Positions 11,027 to 22,757 of a stretch of 64,000 nt of DNA are shown here, one piece after another. Origin of the DNA: Lycium barbarum (Eukaryota > Streptophyta > Magnoliopsida > Solanales > Solanaceae); NCBI RefSeq assembly GCF_019175385.1, contig NC_083338.1:63706884-63770883 (forward strand). The letters are read 5' to 3'. The position numbers and the translations under genes were made by a program. Numbering within the stretch: the stretch's first letter is position 1; each line of letters opens with the position of its first letter. The notes beneath the pieces are model-generated. The model saw only the letters and a list, made by a program, of their open reading frames with translations, had not been told where the DNA came from and ran no database searches.

Positions 11027-11464
11027 CTGTGTTCATGCCCACAGGTAGGCAGGGAGTTGAGCTCGATCCAGATCCTTAGGAGCTATCAGCGGATTGAAAG
11101 CACTCCATTGTCCGGAGGTGCTTATGATTAATCTTTTCGTACTTATATATGTATATTTTGGGGCATGACGGAGTCTTGTTCCGTCTATTTGTATAGTATG
11201 TCAGTAGAGGCTCGTAGATGCGCAGTGTGGGTAATATGGTCTCACATTTTTCATGTACATGTGCACTTATTATTTTTACGTACTAAAGATCCTTTAATAG
11301 AAACAAAAGTATTTATGTTTTCAGATAAACTATGATTTTTCCATGATTTGAGCACAAATCGGATAAAAAGACCATTAATCGAGTGGGATGAGTAATAGAG
11401 CGAGCGGTGCTCGGTGGCTAGCCCCGGGTGCCTGTCGCGGCCCCTAGCTGGGTCGTGACAAAAG

Positions 11465-11476
11465 TGGTATCAGAGC
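11465..11476 (+). other. Primer-binding site (initiator tRNA-Met), element A
   Basis: TGGTATCAGAGC lies four bases after the 5' LTR end. It is complementary to the 3' end of plant initiator tRNA-Met, the usual primer of plant Ty3/gypsy chromoviruses. Confidence 0.93.
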
Positions 11477-11665
11477 AGTTCATCCTAGGAAGTGTCTACG
11501 AGCCGTGTCTAGTAGAGTCTTGTTTATGGTGTGCTGCGTGCCACGCTAATAAACAAGAGGCTACAGGGCATTTAGGAAAAATGACCATCTTTCTTCTTAT
11601 GAGATCGTGCAATAGAGCCATGCCTAAGATTTTATCCTCCCCTAAAAGTGCGTTGTGATTTCAGA

Positions 11666-12564
11666 ATGCCGCCAAAAGGAAAAGCTACCGCTGCCCAGAA
11701 GGGCAAAGCTACGAAAAAGAAGCGGGCAGAAAGGAATCCTCCGGCGAATGTAGATGAGGGCGAATCACAAAATGAGGCCGCACCCAATGTAGAAGAGCGA
11801 GAGGGAGCCTCAGCTCAGGTCCCTCCACCAGGTGCTTCGGGTCAACAAGTGACCGAAGCTATTCATCTATTGACACAATTGGTTGCCGCCCAGGCACAGC
11901 GGCAGAATGCAGGCCCGAGTGATCGTTCCGCCAGTACGAGAGCCTGTGATTTCTTGACTTTAAAACCTCAGGAATTTTTCGGGTCGAAGCCGGATGAGGA
12001 CCCACAAGGCTTTGTTGATGAGATGTTGAGGACGCTGAAACTTATGCATGCTTCTGAGACCGAATCGGTAGAGTTGGCTTCTTATAGACTCCACGATGTG
12101 GCGGTATTGTGGTATAACAACTGGATAGCGTCAAGACCAGAAAATGCACCTCCTCCTATTTGGCAAGAGTTTTTTGATGCTTTTATTTGTCACTATTTGC
12201 CACCCGAGGTCCGCCGAGCTAGAGCGGACAGGTTCTTGAATCTAAAGCAAGGAAGTATGAGTGCCCGAGAGTATAGTATGCAATTCAATTCTCTGGCCAG
12301 GTATGCCCCGACTATGGTGACTGATATGGGCGATCGCGTACACAGATTTGTGAGTGGGTTGGGGCCACATTTGTTTAGAGATTGTCTGACGGCCTCTTTG
12401 CAAGACGGGATGGTCATTTCCCGAATACAGGCACATGCTCAGAATCTTGAGGAACGACAAGAGCAGCAAACAAGTGATCGTGATAATGACAGGAGGTAAG
12501 GTAAGAGAGATAGATCTACGGGGTCGAGCAGTGAATATAGAGGGGTACCAAGACAGATGCATTC
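11666..12564 (+). pseudogene. gag: A gag, N-terminal part (interrupted)
   Basis: This encodes the capsid-forming Gag polyprotein, which packages element RNA in cytoplasmic particles. The chosen ATG at 11666 starts MPPKGKATAAQKGK, the same start as in both E copies; the frame is open slightly upstream, but no ATG lies there. Residues 1-90 are a basic and then acidic, Pro-rich leader. The retrotransposon gag domain follows at about 105-250 (FFGSKPDEDPQGF, VAVLWYNNW, LNLKQGSMSAREY). The frame stops at 12497-12499 where E has a Gln codon (CAA to TAA). The sequence continues to 12564, where element B is inserted; TSD CATTC is at 12560-12564. The zinc-knuckle end of gag resumes at 48669. Confidence 0.93.
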
Positions 12565-15334
12565 TGTTAGACCCCGTATTTTAAACGTCGAGTTATTCGC
12601 GAAGGAATCGACGTGAGATAGAAACCTCGGATTTTTAATTTCTAAACTAGAACTAATCGGTTATAAATTTTACTTAGTATAAAAATGTTATTGGAGATTA
12701 GGAACTTCTTAATTGTGGTGTTAATTAAAATTTTGTGACAACCATGAACCAAGAAGGAACACCAACGTGCAATACACAAAAGATGACTCAAAGTCATCTA
12801 AAACAAGGCTATTATGGAAGACATACACATATGCATTTAATGTTGATTCATCCACTACACTTTCATTATATTGTGGACAATTAAATTGGAAGAAATATAC
12901 ATGTAATACTCGGCCAAGATGGATGAGAATTGGAGGAGAAAAAGTTGAAGCATGCATTTGAATAATGAAGGCATGCATTATTTTATGAAGACATAACATG
13001 TTGGAGGAATCATTTCATATTGACCATTCATCTTGTATGATTGCAATGGACAAAGGGTAGTGTATGAACCATCCACCACACATGCAATTGTCTTGTAAAC
13101 AATTGAAAATAAAGAAGAAAGGAGAGACGGGGGGGGGGCTCGGCCAAGAGGCTAGCCGAAAGTTGAAGGGAAAGAATTAGAATTTTAGTGTAAAGTTTAT
13201 TTGAGTGGCTCAATGTCATGAGTGGAGCATGTGGCCACCTTGTATGCATCATAGTTTAACCAAATAAGGACTAAGGAGATCAAAAAATACATTCATTTCA
13301 ACTACAGAACACAAAGAAAGAAAACCTAAACCTAGAGAGAGAAAGCTCTCGGCCACAATGGCTGATTTTTGAGCTCTTGAGTCTTGATCCATAAATTATT
13401 TTCCAAGGTGTTTCAACCCTTTAGAAGGTCCCTAGAAACGTGAAGATGTTCATTGGAGCAACAAGAACCATTTTCATTTCAATTCACAAACTCTAGCCAA
13501 GTTGAGAAGTCAAGTTGTCAAGGTAAGATCTAACTTTCTTTTTCATGTATTAAGGGAGATGTAGATGTGTAAATATACGTTGTATGCATGAAATAAGGTG
13601 TGTTGATGTGGGAACATTATATTAACCATGAGGTTATAGGTGTTGATGTTGAAGTAAGGTTGTAACTTGATGAACATGAATCGCATGCATAAAATCATGA
13701 ATGTTGGTGTTGGAATGACTTTGTGGCCGAGGGAACTGTTTTGGTGGAATTAATGAAGTAATTTTTTATAATAAATATGGTTGTTACTATCATAGATCTC
13801 ATGGTAAAAAGGAATGAAAAGAATTGGAAGGTTAAAAGTGAAGTTGTGTTAGTATGAAAATAATTGAATCTATGAATTTATGTGAGTGATGTTGAAGCAT
13901 GTTGAAACCGTGTATGGACTGTTTTTGTAAGAAGTTAGTGAACTGATTTTACTTGATATTTTGATTGTTATTGTCATGAATTTTATGATGGAAATGAAGG
14001 TGTTTAATGGTTGGAGCTGAAACCAAAGTTGTTTGTGAGTTGTTGTAAGGATTATAGAGATGACGATGTAGCTTAGTTGCGTATGAATTGATGTTGTACA
14101 TGTCGTGTGGATAGCTGGTCAAAACTTACTGAAATTATATGAATATAAGACATGAAATAATGTGTAAGAATCATATGTGGTTTTCTTAGTATGTTCTTAA
14201 ACGTTTGCAAGAATTCCGAACATTTTTATGTTGTCGGTTAGGGACTGTTTTGGACATGTTGTTGGTTAGGGACTGTTTTGGACGTGTTGTTTTGGCTAAG
14301 TTGGAAAAACTAATTATAGTTAAGAATATACATCATGTTGTCATAGTGGTTGGGATGTTATAGAATCGTTTCGACGAAATGTTATGACTATAGACTAACA
14401 AGAATAAATTGGACGTGTCAAAATCGCATGTAGACTATTATTGGGTGTTGTAATGTGCGGACTGTTTTGACACGTTGTTGTTATTCTTATTGAGCTTGTG
14501 AGATTAATGATAATTAAGATTATGCATTGTGTTGGATAGGCTGTTATAAGTTGTTACATGCAAACGTTAAGGCTACGAACTATTAGAAGTAACTTGAGAA
14601 TGTAGTAGCCGTATGTGAATCGTTATTGCATGTTGTGAATGTGGGTTGTTTGGGATATTGTGTGGGCTGTCCGGATTGGTATTGAACACATAATTATTGA
14701 TGTTGGATTGGTTGTATGTGGTTGATTTGGATACAAGAGAAAACGTCATCTAAACATCTAGAAAGGAGTTACTAACGTTAGAATACGTTTTGAATCTCCC
14801 CGTAACTTAAACGTAGTTGTTGGCATGTTAATATAGGTTGAAGTATTATTGGGAAGCGTATACATATTGTGTGACGAATAAGCGCTAAAGGTATGTGAAG
14901 CTAACCCTTCTTCTTTTTGGCATGATCGTTGTGAAATGAATATACGATATATATACGATTTCAAAGGAAATTCCTATTCCTAGAGCCACTAGGATGGCTA
15001 TTGATCTTGATTCCCATAACTTATGTTTTGTTTTATATATTGATATGTACACATGATTTCAAAGTTCCATTTTGATATGATCCACAGGGACATCCGAAAG
15101 ATATATGGTATGACTATTATTTGAAATTGTGAACGATGGTTCGTGTTGACTATCCTATTGAGTTCTTAAAAATGTTTTGAACTGCATATAGTTTCTCACT
15201 ACTCTGCTCGTGCATACCTCAATATATCTTTTACCGAGTCCCGAGCCGAGTATGTTATCGTGCACACTTCCACTGCATTGTTCACCGAGTCCCTCACTAG
15301 AGGGCCGGGTACGGTATATATATGTATTTGGTGT

Positions 15335-15415
15335 TATGTTGTGTTATGGTGTTATGCTGTGTTATGGTGTTATGCTGTGTTACGGAGTTATGCTGTGTTA
15401 CGGAGTTATATTATA
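15335..15415 (+). repeat. 18-bp tandem repeat in B LTR
   Basis: The unit GTTATGCTGTGTTATGGT recurs 4-5 times with drift. It makes an artefactual reading frame with a six-residue repeat. The same array is in B's 3' LTR near 30393-30470. Confidence 0.85.
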
Positions 15416-15621
15416 TTCTGGAGTATGCTGTGTTATGGTGCCAGAGACGGGATGGCGACCATGTTCACCGAGTTCCATAAAGGGGACGGATATGATATAT
15501 GATATTGACATGCATGAGTTATGTTTCAAAAACAAGTATTTGGTATTCTTGTTATTGTACTCGTTACCTATACTCCTTATTCAGTTATGATCCTGTTTAC
15601 TGTATTTCATGCTTTACCTGC

Positions 15622-15672
15622 TCAGTACATATTCCGTATTGACACCCTTTTTTCGGGGGGGGGGGGGGGGGG
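15622..15672 (+). other. LTR stem-loop pair with poly-G expansion (B, 5' LTR)
   Basis: Hairpin 1 is TCAGTAC/GTATTGA. In hairpin 2 the 3' arm has grown to 18 G (15655-15672), and the 5' arm has decayed to ACACCC. Confidence 0.65.
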
Positions 15673-15802
15673 ATGCGTTTCATGCCCGCAGGTACAGACA
15701 GTCGGTTTGGTAACCCTTCAGCATAGGACTCCTACTCAGCTATCTTGGAGAACTCCGTTGTTCCGGAATTTAGACCTCTAATACAGATCTCATGATATAT
15801 GA

Positions 15803-15828
15803 ATATATATATATATATATATATATAT
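15803..15828. repeat. (AT)n microsatellite
   Basis: About 13 AT repeats lie in B's 5' LTR. The allele in the 3' LTR (30867-30910) is about 22 repeats. Confidence 0.95.
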
Positions 15829-15985
15829 GAATATGGTTATCCAGGGGTACGACGGAGCCCTGTCCCGTCATATGTTACGTTACGGTTGATACTCTTAGAG
15901 GTCTGCAGACATATGTGTGGGTTGTGTATGGGTTATGTTCAGCTGTGTCTATACGATGTGCTGTGGTATGATGTTCGTCTATAGT

Positions 15986-16082
15986 GGCAGCCTTGTCGGC
16001 TTGCATATGATATTGATATGTGATGGCAGCCTTGTCGGCTTGCATATGATATTGATATGTGATGGCAACCTTGTCGGTTTGC
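15986..16082 (+). repeat. 39-bp tandem repeat, about 2.5 copies
   Basis: A unit starting GGCAGCCTTGTCGGCTTGCA repeats at 39-bp intervals near the LTR 3' end. It recurs in B's 3' LTR at about 48415-48512. Confidence 0.9.
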
Positions 16083-16243
16083 TTTTATATGAATAATTAT
16101 GCGACAAATCTGAGACCATGGTTTGGTCATTATGAGTCCCATATGGTGTTTGTTGTGGACTGAACATGTAACTAACGGGAGTGTATACGAGTGCCTAGTT
16201 CGGGTACTTAGTCACGGCCTACGGGGTTGGGTCGTGACAAAAG

Positions 16244-16255
16244 TGGTATCAGAGC
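16244..16255 (+). other. Primer-binding site (initiator tRNA-Met), element B
   Basis: TGGTATCAGAGC lies four bases after the 5' LTR end, identical to A's site. It is intact, so B RNA could be primed in trans although B lacks gag and RT. Confidence 0.92.
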
Positions 16256-19200
16256 AGTTCGTCCTCGGAGTGTCTACAGACCGTGTCTAGTAGAGTCTTG
16301 TTTATCGGTGTGTTGTGCACCACATCTATAAACAGGAAGATACAGGATATTTAGGATGCTACCTTTCTTTCATATCTGAGATCGTGCGATAGAGCCCAAT
16401 CCATAGGAAATGAAATTCCTTATACTAACCCTTGATTTCTGCTGAAGAACGACATCGACAGAAGAAAGTGACTGATGATATTGGAAGTTACAAAGTACGC
16501 AGGTAAGCTAAGGTACGAAAGATATATGTCAAGTAAGGTATGGAAGTACGATTGAAATGTAAAGTTAAAGATTGAAAGAGAAAGTAAACAGGAAAGTATA
16601 ACAGGTGCAGTTTGAGTTGGGCATACGAGGTATGTTCATCATTTTCATATTGTTGTTGATATTGGGAGCCCTGTGTGGCTATGATACGATATGATATATA
16701 CCTATAAATGTTGGTCCTGTGAGGCATTGTTGGTATTTCCTGCGTGCATGTTCTGGGATAGTAAGAAATACAGAGGGAACTCTGCTAAAATTTTCTTACA
16801 AATATAAAAGGAATGAGATATTAGTTCGTAATATGTTTTGAAAGGTCGTGTCAACGGTAATGATAAGAGTTGACTAAGTGGTGAGTGTAGTTTACTGCGA
16901 GAAATAAGTTAATCGTTGAATTGATGGTAATAGTAATTATGAGATCGATATCAATATAGTAAAAAGGAAATGTTAGGGCAATTTGGAAGGGTTTGTGATA
17001 ATAAGATATGATTTAGAAAAGGCTAGCAAATCTTAATAGGGTGTTATATGAGGTACCGACTGAATTGATAAGCAGGGATAAATTATAACGAGTTTATTGT
17101 TAAAAGAAGTAATAGTATGATTAAGACAAAAGTATAGAAGAAAAAAAATTGTGACGGATGTGAATATATTGATAAGACAGCTTGTGAGGAAAGACAGCTT
17201 GTGAGGGATTAAAGGATAAGATTGACTATGGGGTCAAATACGAACAGGATATAAAGTGAATAAAATAAGGATTATTATGAAAATGAATGAAGCTTAGTGA
17301 GGAAGCGCTAAAAGATATGACGTGACCTATGTGACTAGAATATAAAGGTAAGTGTGAAATGGAAAAGCGAGTTATAGAACGAATAAGAATGATTTATCAA
17401 GTTTTGTAGGGAAAGTTTAGAGTAAAGGTTATATGATAACGGAAAAGATAACGTGTACGGGAAAAGAAGGAGTAATTGAAAGAAGGAGATAAAAAGGAAG
17501 TGAGATAACAGGGTGGTAATAGGTCACGACATGTGTCGCCGAGGACACGAGTACTATAAGTGACGGACCTGTGATAAACCAAGTTATAGAAAGATGAGCA
17601 ACGACGTAGAATGAGTGCTATGAAATGACTGGTATGACAAGAATAAACAGGGATGAACAGAATACGCTTTGAAAATAATAAAAGGGTTATGCACAAGTGA
17701 TGTTTTTCGAAGGGTACAGAGGTAGCATAAGATTCTTCGTGCACAGAATAAAAGATAGACATAGGCGGGAGAAATGATAAGGGAATTCTAAAGGAAGCAC
17801 CTAAGATAGACATAATTAATTGAGTACGGGTATGGAGCGAAAGGGGAATATATATTTATGAACTTAAATGTGTAGTATGACGACGAGGTGATAAGATAAG
17901 GCTATCATTAAAATGAATCTGATACGATCTTGAGTAAGTTAGAAGTCGGTACGGGGTACACACAAGGGTAAAAGGGCATAAAGGAGTACTGCGTGTACAC
18001 GACCTCACCTCGGAAATAGTGGAATGTGGCCTTGGATGAGTTGCTACATTGGTCGCATTACTCGAGTACAGATTATCAGATGAGATTTGTACTATATATA
18101 TAGAAAGGCTCTCGTCGCTTCATGATTTTTGTTAAGGTTTCGAACGTGGATAATCAAAGCTATAAATTATAAAGAAATACATGGATATGGTACAGTATAC
18201 CAAGAGAATTGAAAAAGGGATCAGATGAATTTGAGATTGGAAATAGGGACATAGAGTAGGATATAAACAGAAAATGGTATAAGTACACCCTTAAGGGGGG
18301 AAGTGGATAAGAGATATGCAAGTGTAAGATGGAAACAATGGACACTACAATATATTTAATATGAATGCGTAAACCTTAAGTGAGATCCCTCGCTGGGACA
18401 AGTTAGTAAGATCTGAAAGCCAACAATAAATGGATAGAAGTCGGGATGGTATCTGAGGCTGTACTGAGAATTATTTGTAAAGACCTTGGATAATATGACA
18501 TTAGAAAGTGGATGCTTATGGAAAGAAAGAATATGACAAGAGATATTATAAAGGATAGCAATGCTATACCAGATTAGAGGCTAAGATGTTGGCAATGGAG
18601 TTGTTCGTTAATAATATTGTGACTTATAAGTAGCAAAAGGATAAAGGGTAGAAAATCTCCTATAGTAGGATACAAGAAAATCAAAGGGGTGAATAAAGAA
18701 AGGGAAAGAAGTATGACAAGATAGACAGCAAGTGAATTTTTGTACAAATAAGACATGCAAAGCAGAATGAACCAAGAGAAGGAAAGATTATGATTAAGAT
18801 TGGATATACTTTATACGAGTTGTACAAGAAGGTTATGCAACTTACAAATATTTGTATACTTGATTAGAAAAGTAAGGATTCAGTAATAACAATGCGGTTG
18901 CGATATTCTGGACACAGTAAGGAAAGGTGTAAGATGGTTTGAACCAAAGTACCGAGATAGAATTAGTACTGAGGGCAAAAGCCATAGTTGAGCCCCGATA
19001 TCAATTGAAAGATATAAGAGAAGAACGTAAGGTCTGCATAAAGACTGATGAAACGACGCCAAGGTATTTCTCAGGCTGATTTAAGCGCCTTCGCGTATTC
19101 TTGTAAAGATTGCAGCATAATGTGTAATAGGAAAACTAAAGACGAAAATCCGAGTAAAGAGGCAATAGAATATGCCTAAAGGGTTACAAGTCGGGTTAAG

Positions 19201-19474
19201 GGAAATTGTGAAATGGTTTCAGTAAGACGATCAGAATGAGTTGATTACTAGAAGACGGTGAATTTAGATGTCAGATTAAAAAATTCTTTCAGAATTATAC
19301 CAGTTAATGATAGTCAGATCACAGAGAGACTACGTAGAATTACTATAAGAGGAAGCTCCAGCGCTACTTGATAGCCAACTCTAAAGATTGAGATCAAGAG
19401 CTAGAAGCAAAAATGACAGTTAAAATCTTTTAAAAATAAAGTCGAGGAGTAACACATGATGCGGAAGATTCCAG
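16256..19474 (+). mobile_element. Non-coding interior of element B
   Basis: About 3.2 kb lies where gag, PR, RT and RNase H should be. It is purine-rich, holds only short frames and shows no coding motif. The first ~200 bp resemble the leader of A. From about 17531 to 19474 it matches the interior of F (58382-60820) over many blocks, for example GTGGATAATCAAAG at 18147 and in F near 59504. A conserved non-coding interior between LTRs with an intact PBS fits a LARD-type non-autonomous element. Confidence 0.75.
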
Positions 19475-19665
19475 AATATGGACTTCATTACAAGCTTACC
19501 TCGCGCTCCACTAAAGTATGACTCTATATGGGTTATTGTGGATAGGCTGACAAAATCAGCCCATTTTCTTCCAGTCAGGACTACTTATTCAGCTGAGGAC
19601 TATGCGAAGTTACATATTAAGGAGATAGTAAGACTTCATGGGATAGTAAGACTTCATGAGGTTCC
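19475..19665 (+). pseudogene. pol: B integrase core, left fragment
   Basis: From the shared AATATGGACT (19475-19484) onward the sequence is integrase catalytic core: [39 protein letters not shown]. Integrase inserts the cDNA into host DNA in the nucleus; this stretch holds the first catalytic Asp (MDF). An 18-bp tandem duplication (about 19623-19657) adds six residues, GIVRLH. No upstream RT or RNase H is present, so the reading frame has no normal start. It is cut at TSD GTTCC (19661-19665) by element D and resumes at 26572. Confidence 0.88.
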
Positions 19666-22652
19666 GGTCACGACCCAGCTCCGTGGGCCGCGACTGGTGC
19701 CCTATTTGGACACCCCAAACAGACTTACATACTAACTCGTCATATTCTAATTTAACTCAGATTTCATATTAATCATTTTAAACAAATCTGAAATTAAATA
19801 TTATCTTAAGCGGTCGCGCGTGCAAAGATATCATATCATAGCCAAAAGGGGCGGCGGAATACACATCGCCGAATGTACACACATATACAAATATATGGGC
19901 CACCATGGCCGCCATAACAGACCGGACCGCATTAAGACGCAAATCACAAACAAAGCAAACACATATAGGACCCACGACCCACATATATGACTACAGGCCT
20001 CTACAAATCAAAACGGAAACATATGACGGGACAGGGCCCCGCCGTACCCCAAATAGCCAAATATACAGAAACATATACATGACAGAAGATATATACCAAA
20101 AGATGGGCTCCGAATCAAAAGGAGCACTCTGTAGTAGCAGAATGTGTGGCCTACACTGGCGAATCTCGAACCTCTGTACCTGCGGGCATGAAACGCATCC
20201 CCCGAAGAAAGGGGGTCAGTACGAAAGATGTACTGAGTATGTAAAGCATAGAATATAGAAATCCAAGCCATAACTGACATAAACGGGTATAGGAAGTAAA
20301 TACCGAACCCGTACATCAAAGTCCGTGCTGAAAATATATGTATATATATAATGCAAATACAAATCATGCATAAGGCTCAGGAGCGTGGTCACCACTCCGA
20401 CGCTGGTGCCACAACACAGCATACTCCAGAAGGTTTCAAATCTCCGTACAACCCCGAACATAACATATCATCGCAATATATCGTATCATCAAAACATATA
20501 GTAAGCCATATCACAGCATAACTCCATAAACGGTACCCGGCCCTATGGCGAGGTCTCGGGAACCGTAACACATCATACTGCCGAATACGTCATGATACGC
20601 ATGAACACAAAACCGGCCCGGGAACCGGCGAACGATATCATAGCAGTAGGCACGAGCAGAGTAGTGCGGAAACCATATGCATATACACAATTAAATTCCA
20701 AGACTCGACAAATAAATACATATACATATATATTGAGATCAGAAAGCTCAAAGCAAGTATCGACTCTGTCGGAATTAGTATATAAAAGGTGTGAGCCTTT
20801 GGATTCATAACACTTTCGAAAAATACCTCATAGGCCATTCCCTGAAAATTTAGTACCATTCACATTAAGGAGCTTTCAAATAACTTATGGATCAAATCAA
20901 ACGGAGTCTTAAATTCATAAGCAAAAGTCCCCTTTTTATATCATACAAAAATAGATCAAGTAAGACAAACGAAAGAAGTCTCGGGACTAGTGGGCCCACC
21001 TCGGGTCAAGTCGAGGTGGCGTACAAATTTACAAACATTAGACCTTATGGAGTCATCCATGAAAACTTAGGAGTGATTCGGTCATGTTTATGAAAGTTAC
21101 GAACATTTGAACATTCTTTCCGACAAAATGTCAAAGTTCTAATTCAATTACACTGAATGGAATAGTGCTAAAAGTAAACTCAGATTTCTATGAACAGAAT
21201 ATTCCCCGAGGCTCAAATCCAAACCTAGTATACCTAGGACATGCCAAAAGAAGAAAAGATGGGGCTTTACATACCTTACTTGCGTCTTACGCTCGCCCAA
21301 ACTCAATCCCCATTTCCTCCAAAACCTACAATTGGTCATAGTTACCAAATGTGAATTACAAGCTTTTAAGAATCAAATCTTAAATTCATATTTGTCTACC
21401 GAAATTTCGGCCGCACTTCCCCTATAAACTCAACATCCCCGAGAATTTACTCGGCCATAATATCAACAATCAACACCCATAACAATCCCAACAACATCGA
21501 TAACCACACTAAAACACATTCAACATATTTATACTTCTTTGTTACATAATGCAACACTTCCATTCCAACTTCACACTATCAAACTAATATCAACATTTTC
21601 CATATTCATTAACTAACTCGATATTACTCAAACATAATTCAATGGTATTTCAAACAATATTCAATGATTCAAACCATCCCGCCAGTTCCCTATTCTATCC
21701 GAAACTTCTACAAGTGCAACAAAACTACCAAATCGCATTGTTTTCTTCCAAGTTCATTAACAACAACCATAATTCACATTTAGAATCTTACTTTCATAAT
21801 TACATAAAAATTATATAAAAATCACATAATTTCCCATAACGACCTACAACCAATTTCAATACCGACTCGAATCGTTAAACCATTATTTACGTTATAAATG
21901 CCACAACGACACAACTAGCAAGCTAAATAAAATTTAATTCACTTCTCCCCTTCACCACTATGGCTCACGGCCATGTACACATCACACACACACACACGCC
22001 ATACACCCACACACCACAATTCCATAATCCTCATCTAATTTCGATCATTATAACATATACACTTCTTCCATAACATAAAAGAATAGAATTCTTACCTTTC
22101 TCTTCAATTTTCCACTTGCCACAAACGTCGTCCTCTCGCTAAACTAATTATACTACGTCGAAGAGCGTCTTGAACTTATTAAGAATTCAAGAAGAACAAG
22201 ATTTTAGGATCAAAGTTGAAGGACTTGGAATTTTTTTTTTTTTTGTTCTTGTTGGGTTCGGCCGAATGGCCTTGAAATGCTCTCAAATTTTTTTGTGAGT
22301 TTTTCTTGAAGCTTCTAAGTGATAAGGCCTCTTAATATAAATTTAACACATGGGATTTGAGGGCATGGGCTTGGGCCAAGCCATTTGGCCGGCCACCCCT
22401 ACTATTGGGCCTTAATTTCTCTTATATTTTTTTTTTGTGATTTTCCTAGCCCAATTGGTCATGGCCCCATTTTGTAATTCCCGAAACTAATTTCCGAAAT
22501 TTCAATTTTTCCCTTAGCCTTCCTCAATATTTCCGTACCAATATTATTTCATGAACAACTCATATTTAAATAAAATAAAAACATGGCCTTATTTCTTACA
22601 AGGCAAGATTATTCCAAATTTTTCCAAATGCGCAAAAACACGGGATATAACA
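19666..22652 (-). mobile_element. 3' LTR of element D (minus strand)
   Basis: This 2,987-bp LTR reads TGTTATATCCCGTG... to ...GTCGTGAC(C) on the minus strand. The terminal T-to-G change at 19666 spoils the usual TGTCAC end. The TSD GTTCC is at 19661-19665 and 26572-26576. It carries the stem-loop pair (20199-20236). I see no gene; it ends with a clear TATAACA at 22652. Confidence 0.88.
20199..20236 (-). other. LTR stem-loop pair (D)
   Basis: On the minus strand TCAGTAC/GTACTGA is followed by CCCCC-TTTCTTC-GGGGG. In sense order this is the same as in S1, and both stems are perfect. Confidence 0.72.
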
Positions 22653-22688
22653 TTCTCCCCCCCTTTAGGACATTCGTCCTCGAATGTT
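22653..22688 (-). promoter_or_regulatory. PPT and adjacent inverted repeat, element D
   Basis: On the minus strand a near-perfect inverted repeat AACATTCG-AGGA-CGAATGTC (22669-22688) precedes the G-rich polypurine tract (22653-22668) that abuts the LTR. The PPT primes plus-strand DNA synthesis. Confidence 0.75.
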
Positions 22689-22757
22689 AAATTAGCCTTA
22701 TAGATTTCACAAACGTTTTAGGGGAGGTCCTTTATATGGGTGGCACACATAAGGTAT

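Larger units (their letters stand above)
9066..11460 (+). mobile_element. 5' LTR of chromovirus A
   Basis: This 2,395-bp LTR runs from TGTTACACCTCGG to GGGTCGTGACA. The TSD GTTAA flanks the element at 9061-9065 and 58175-58179. The same LTR family forms element E on the opposite strand. Inside are five TTTACGGNCCGTAAA-type palindromes (9221-9462) and the stem-loop pair (10988-11026). Short ORFs here are not genes. Confidence 0.92.
12565..16239 (+). mobile_element. 5' LTR of element B
   Basis: This 3,675-bp LTR runs from TGTTAGACCCCGTATTTT to GTTGGGTCGTGACA. The TSD CATTC lies at 12560-12564 and 48669-48673. It is related to F's 3' LTR. It carries a 10-G run (13129-13138), an 18-bp tandem array (15335-15415), the stem-loop pair with an 18-G expansion (15622-15672), an AT microsatellite (15803-15828) and a 39-bp repeat (15986-16082). 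It contains no gene; its ORFs follow the repeats. Confidence 0.92.

Noticed and set aside
11465..11476. TGGTATCAGAGC considered as part of a tRNA gene (also at 16244, 38302 and 44196)
   Set aside because: Only the 12-14 bases complementary to the tRNA 3' end are present, always four bases after an LTR end. This is a primer-binding site.
15210..15590. A frame with a repeated six-residue peptide in B's 5' LTR, and its twin at 30271-30651
   Set aside because: The repeat is the 18-bp DNA array translated. It lies in an LTR, differs by frame-neutral units, and has no conserved flanks.
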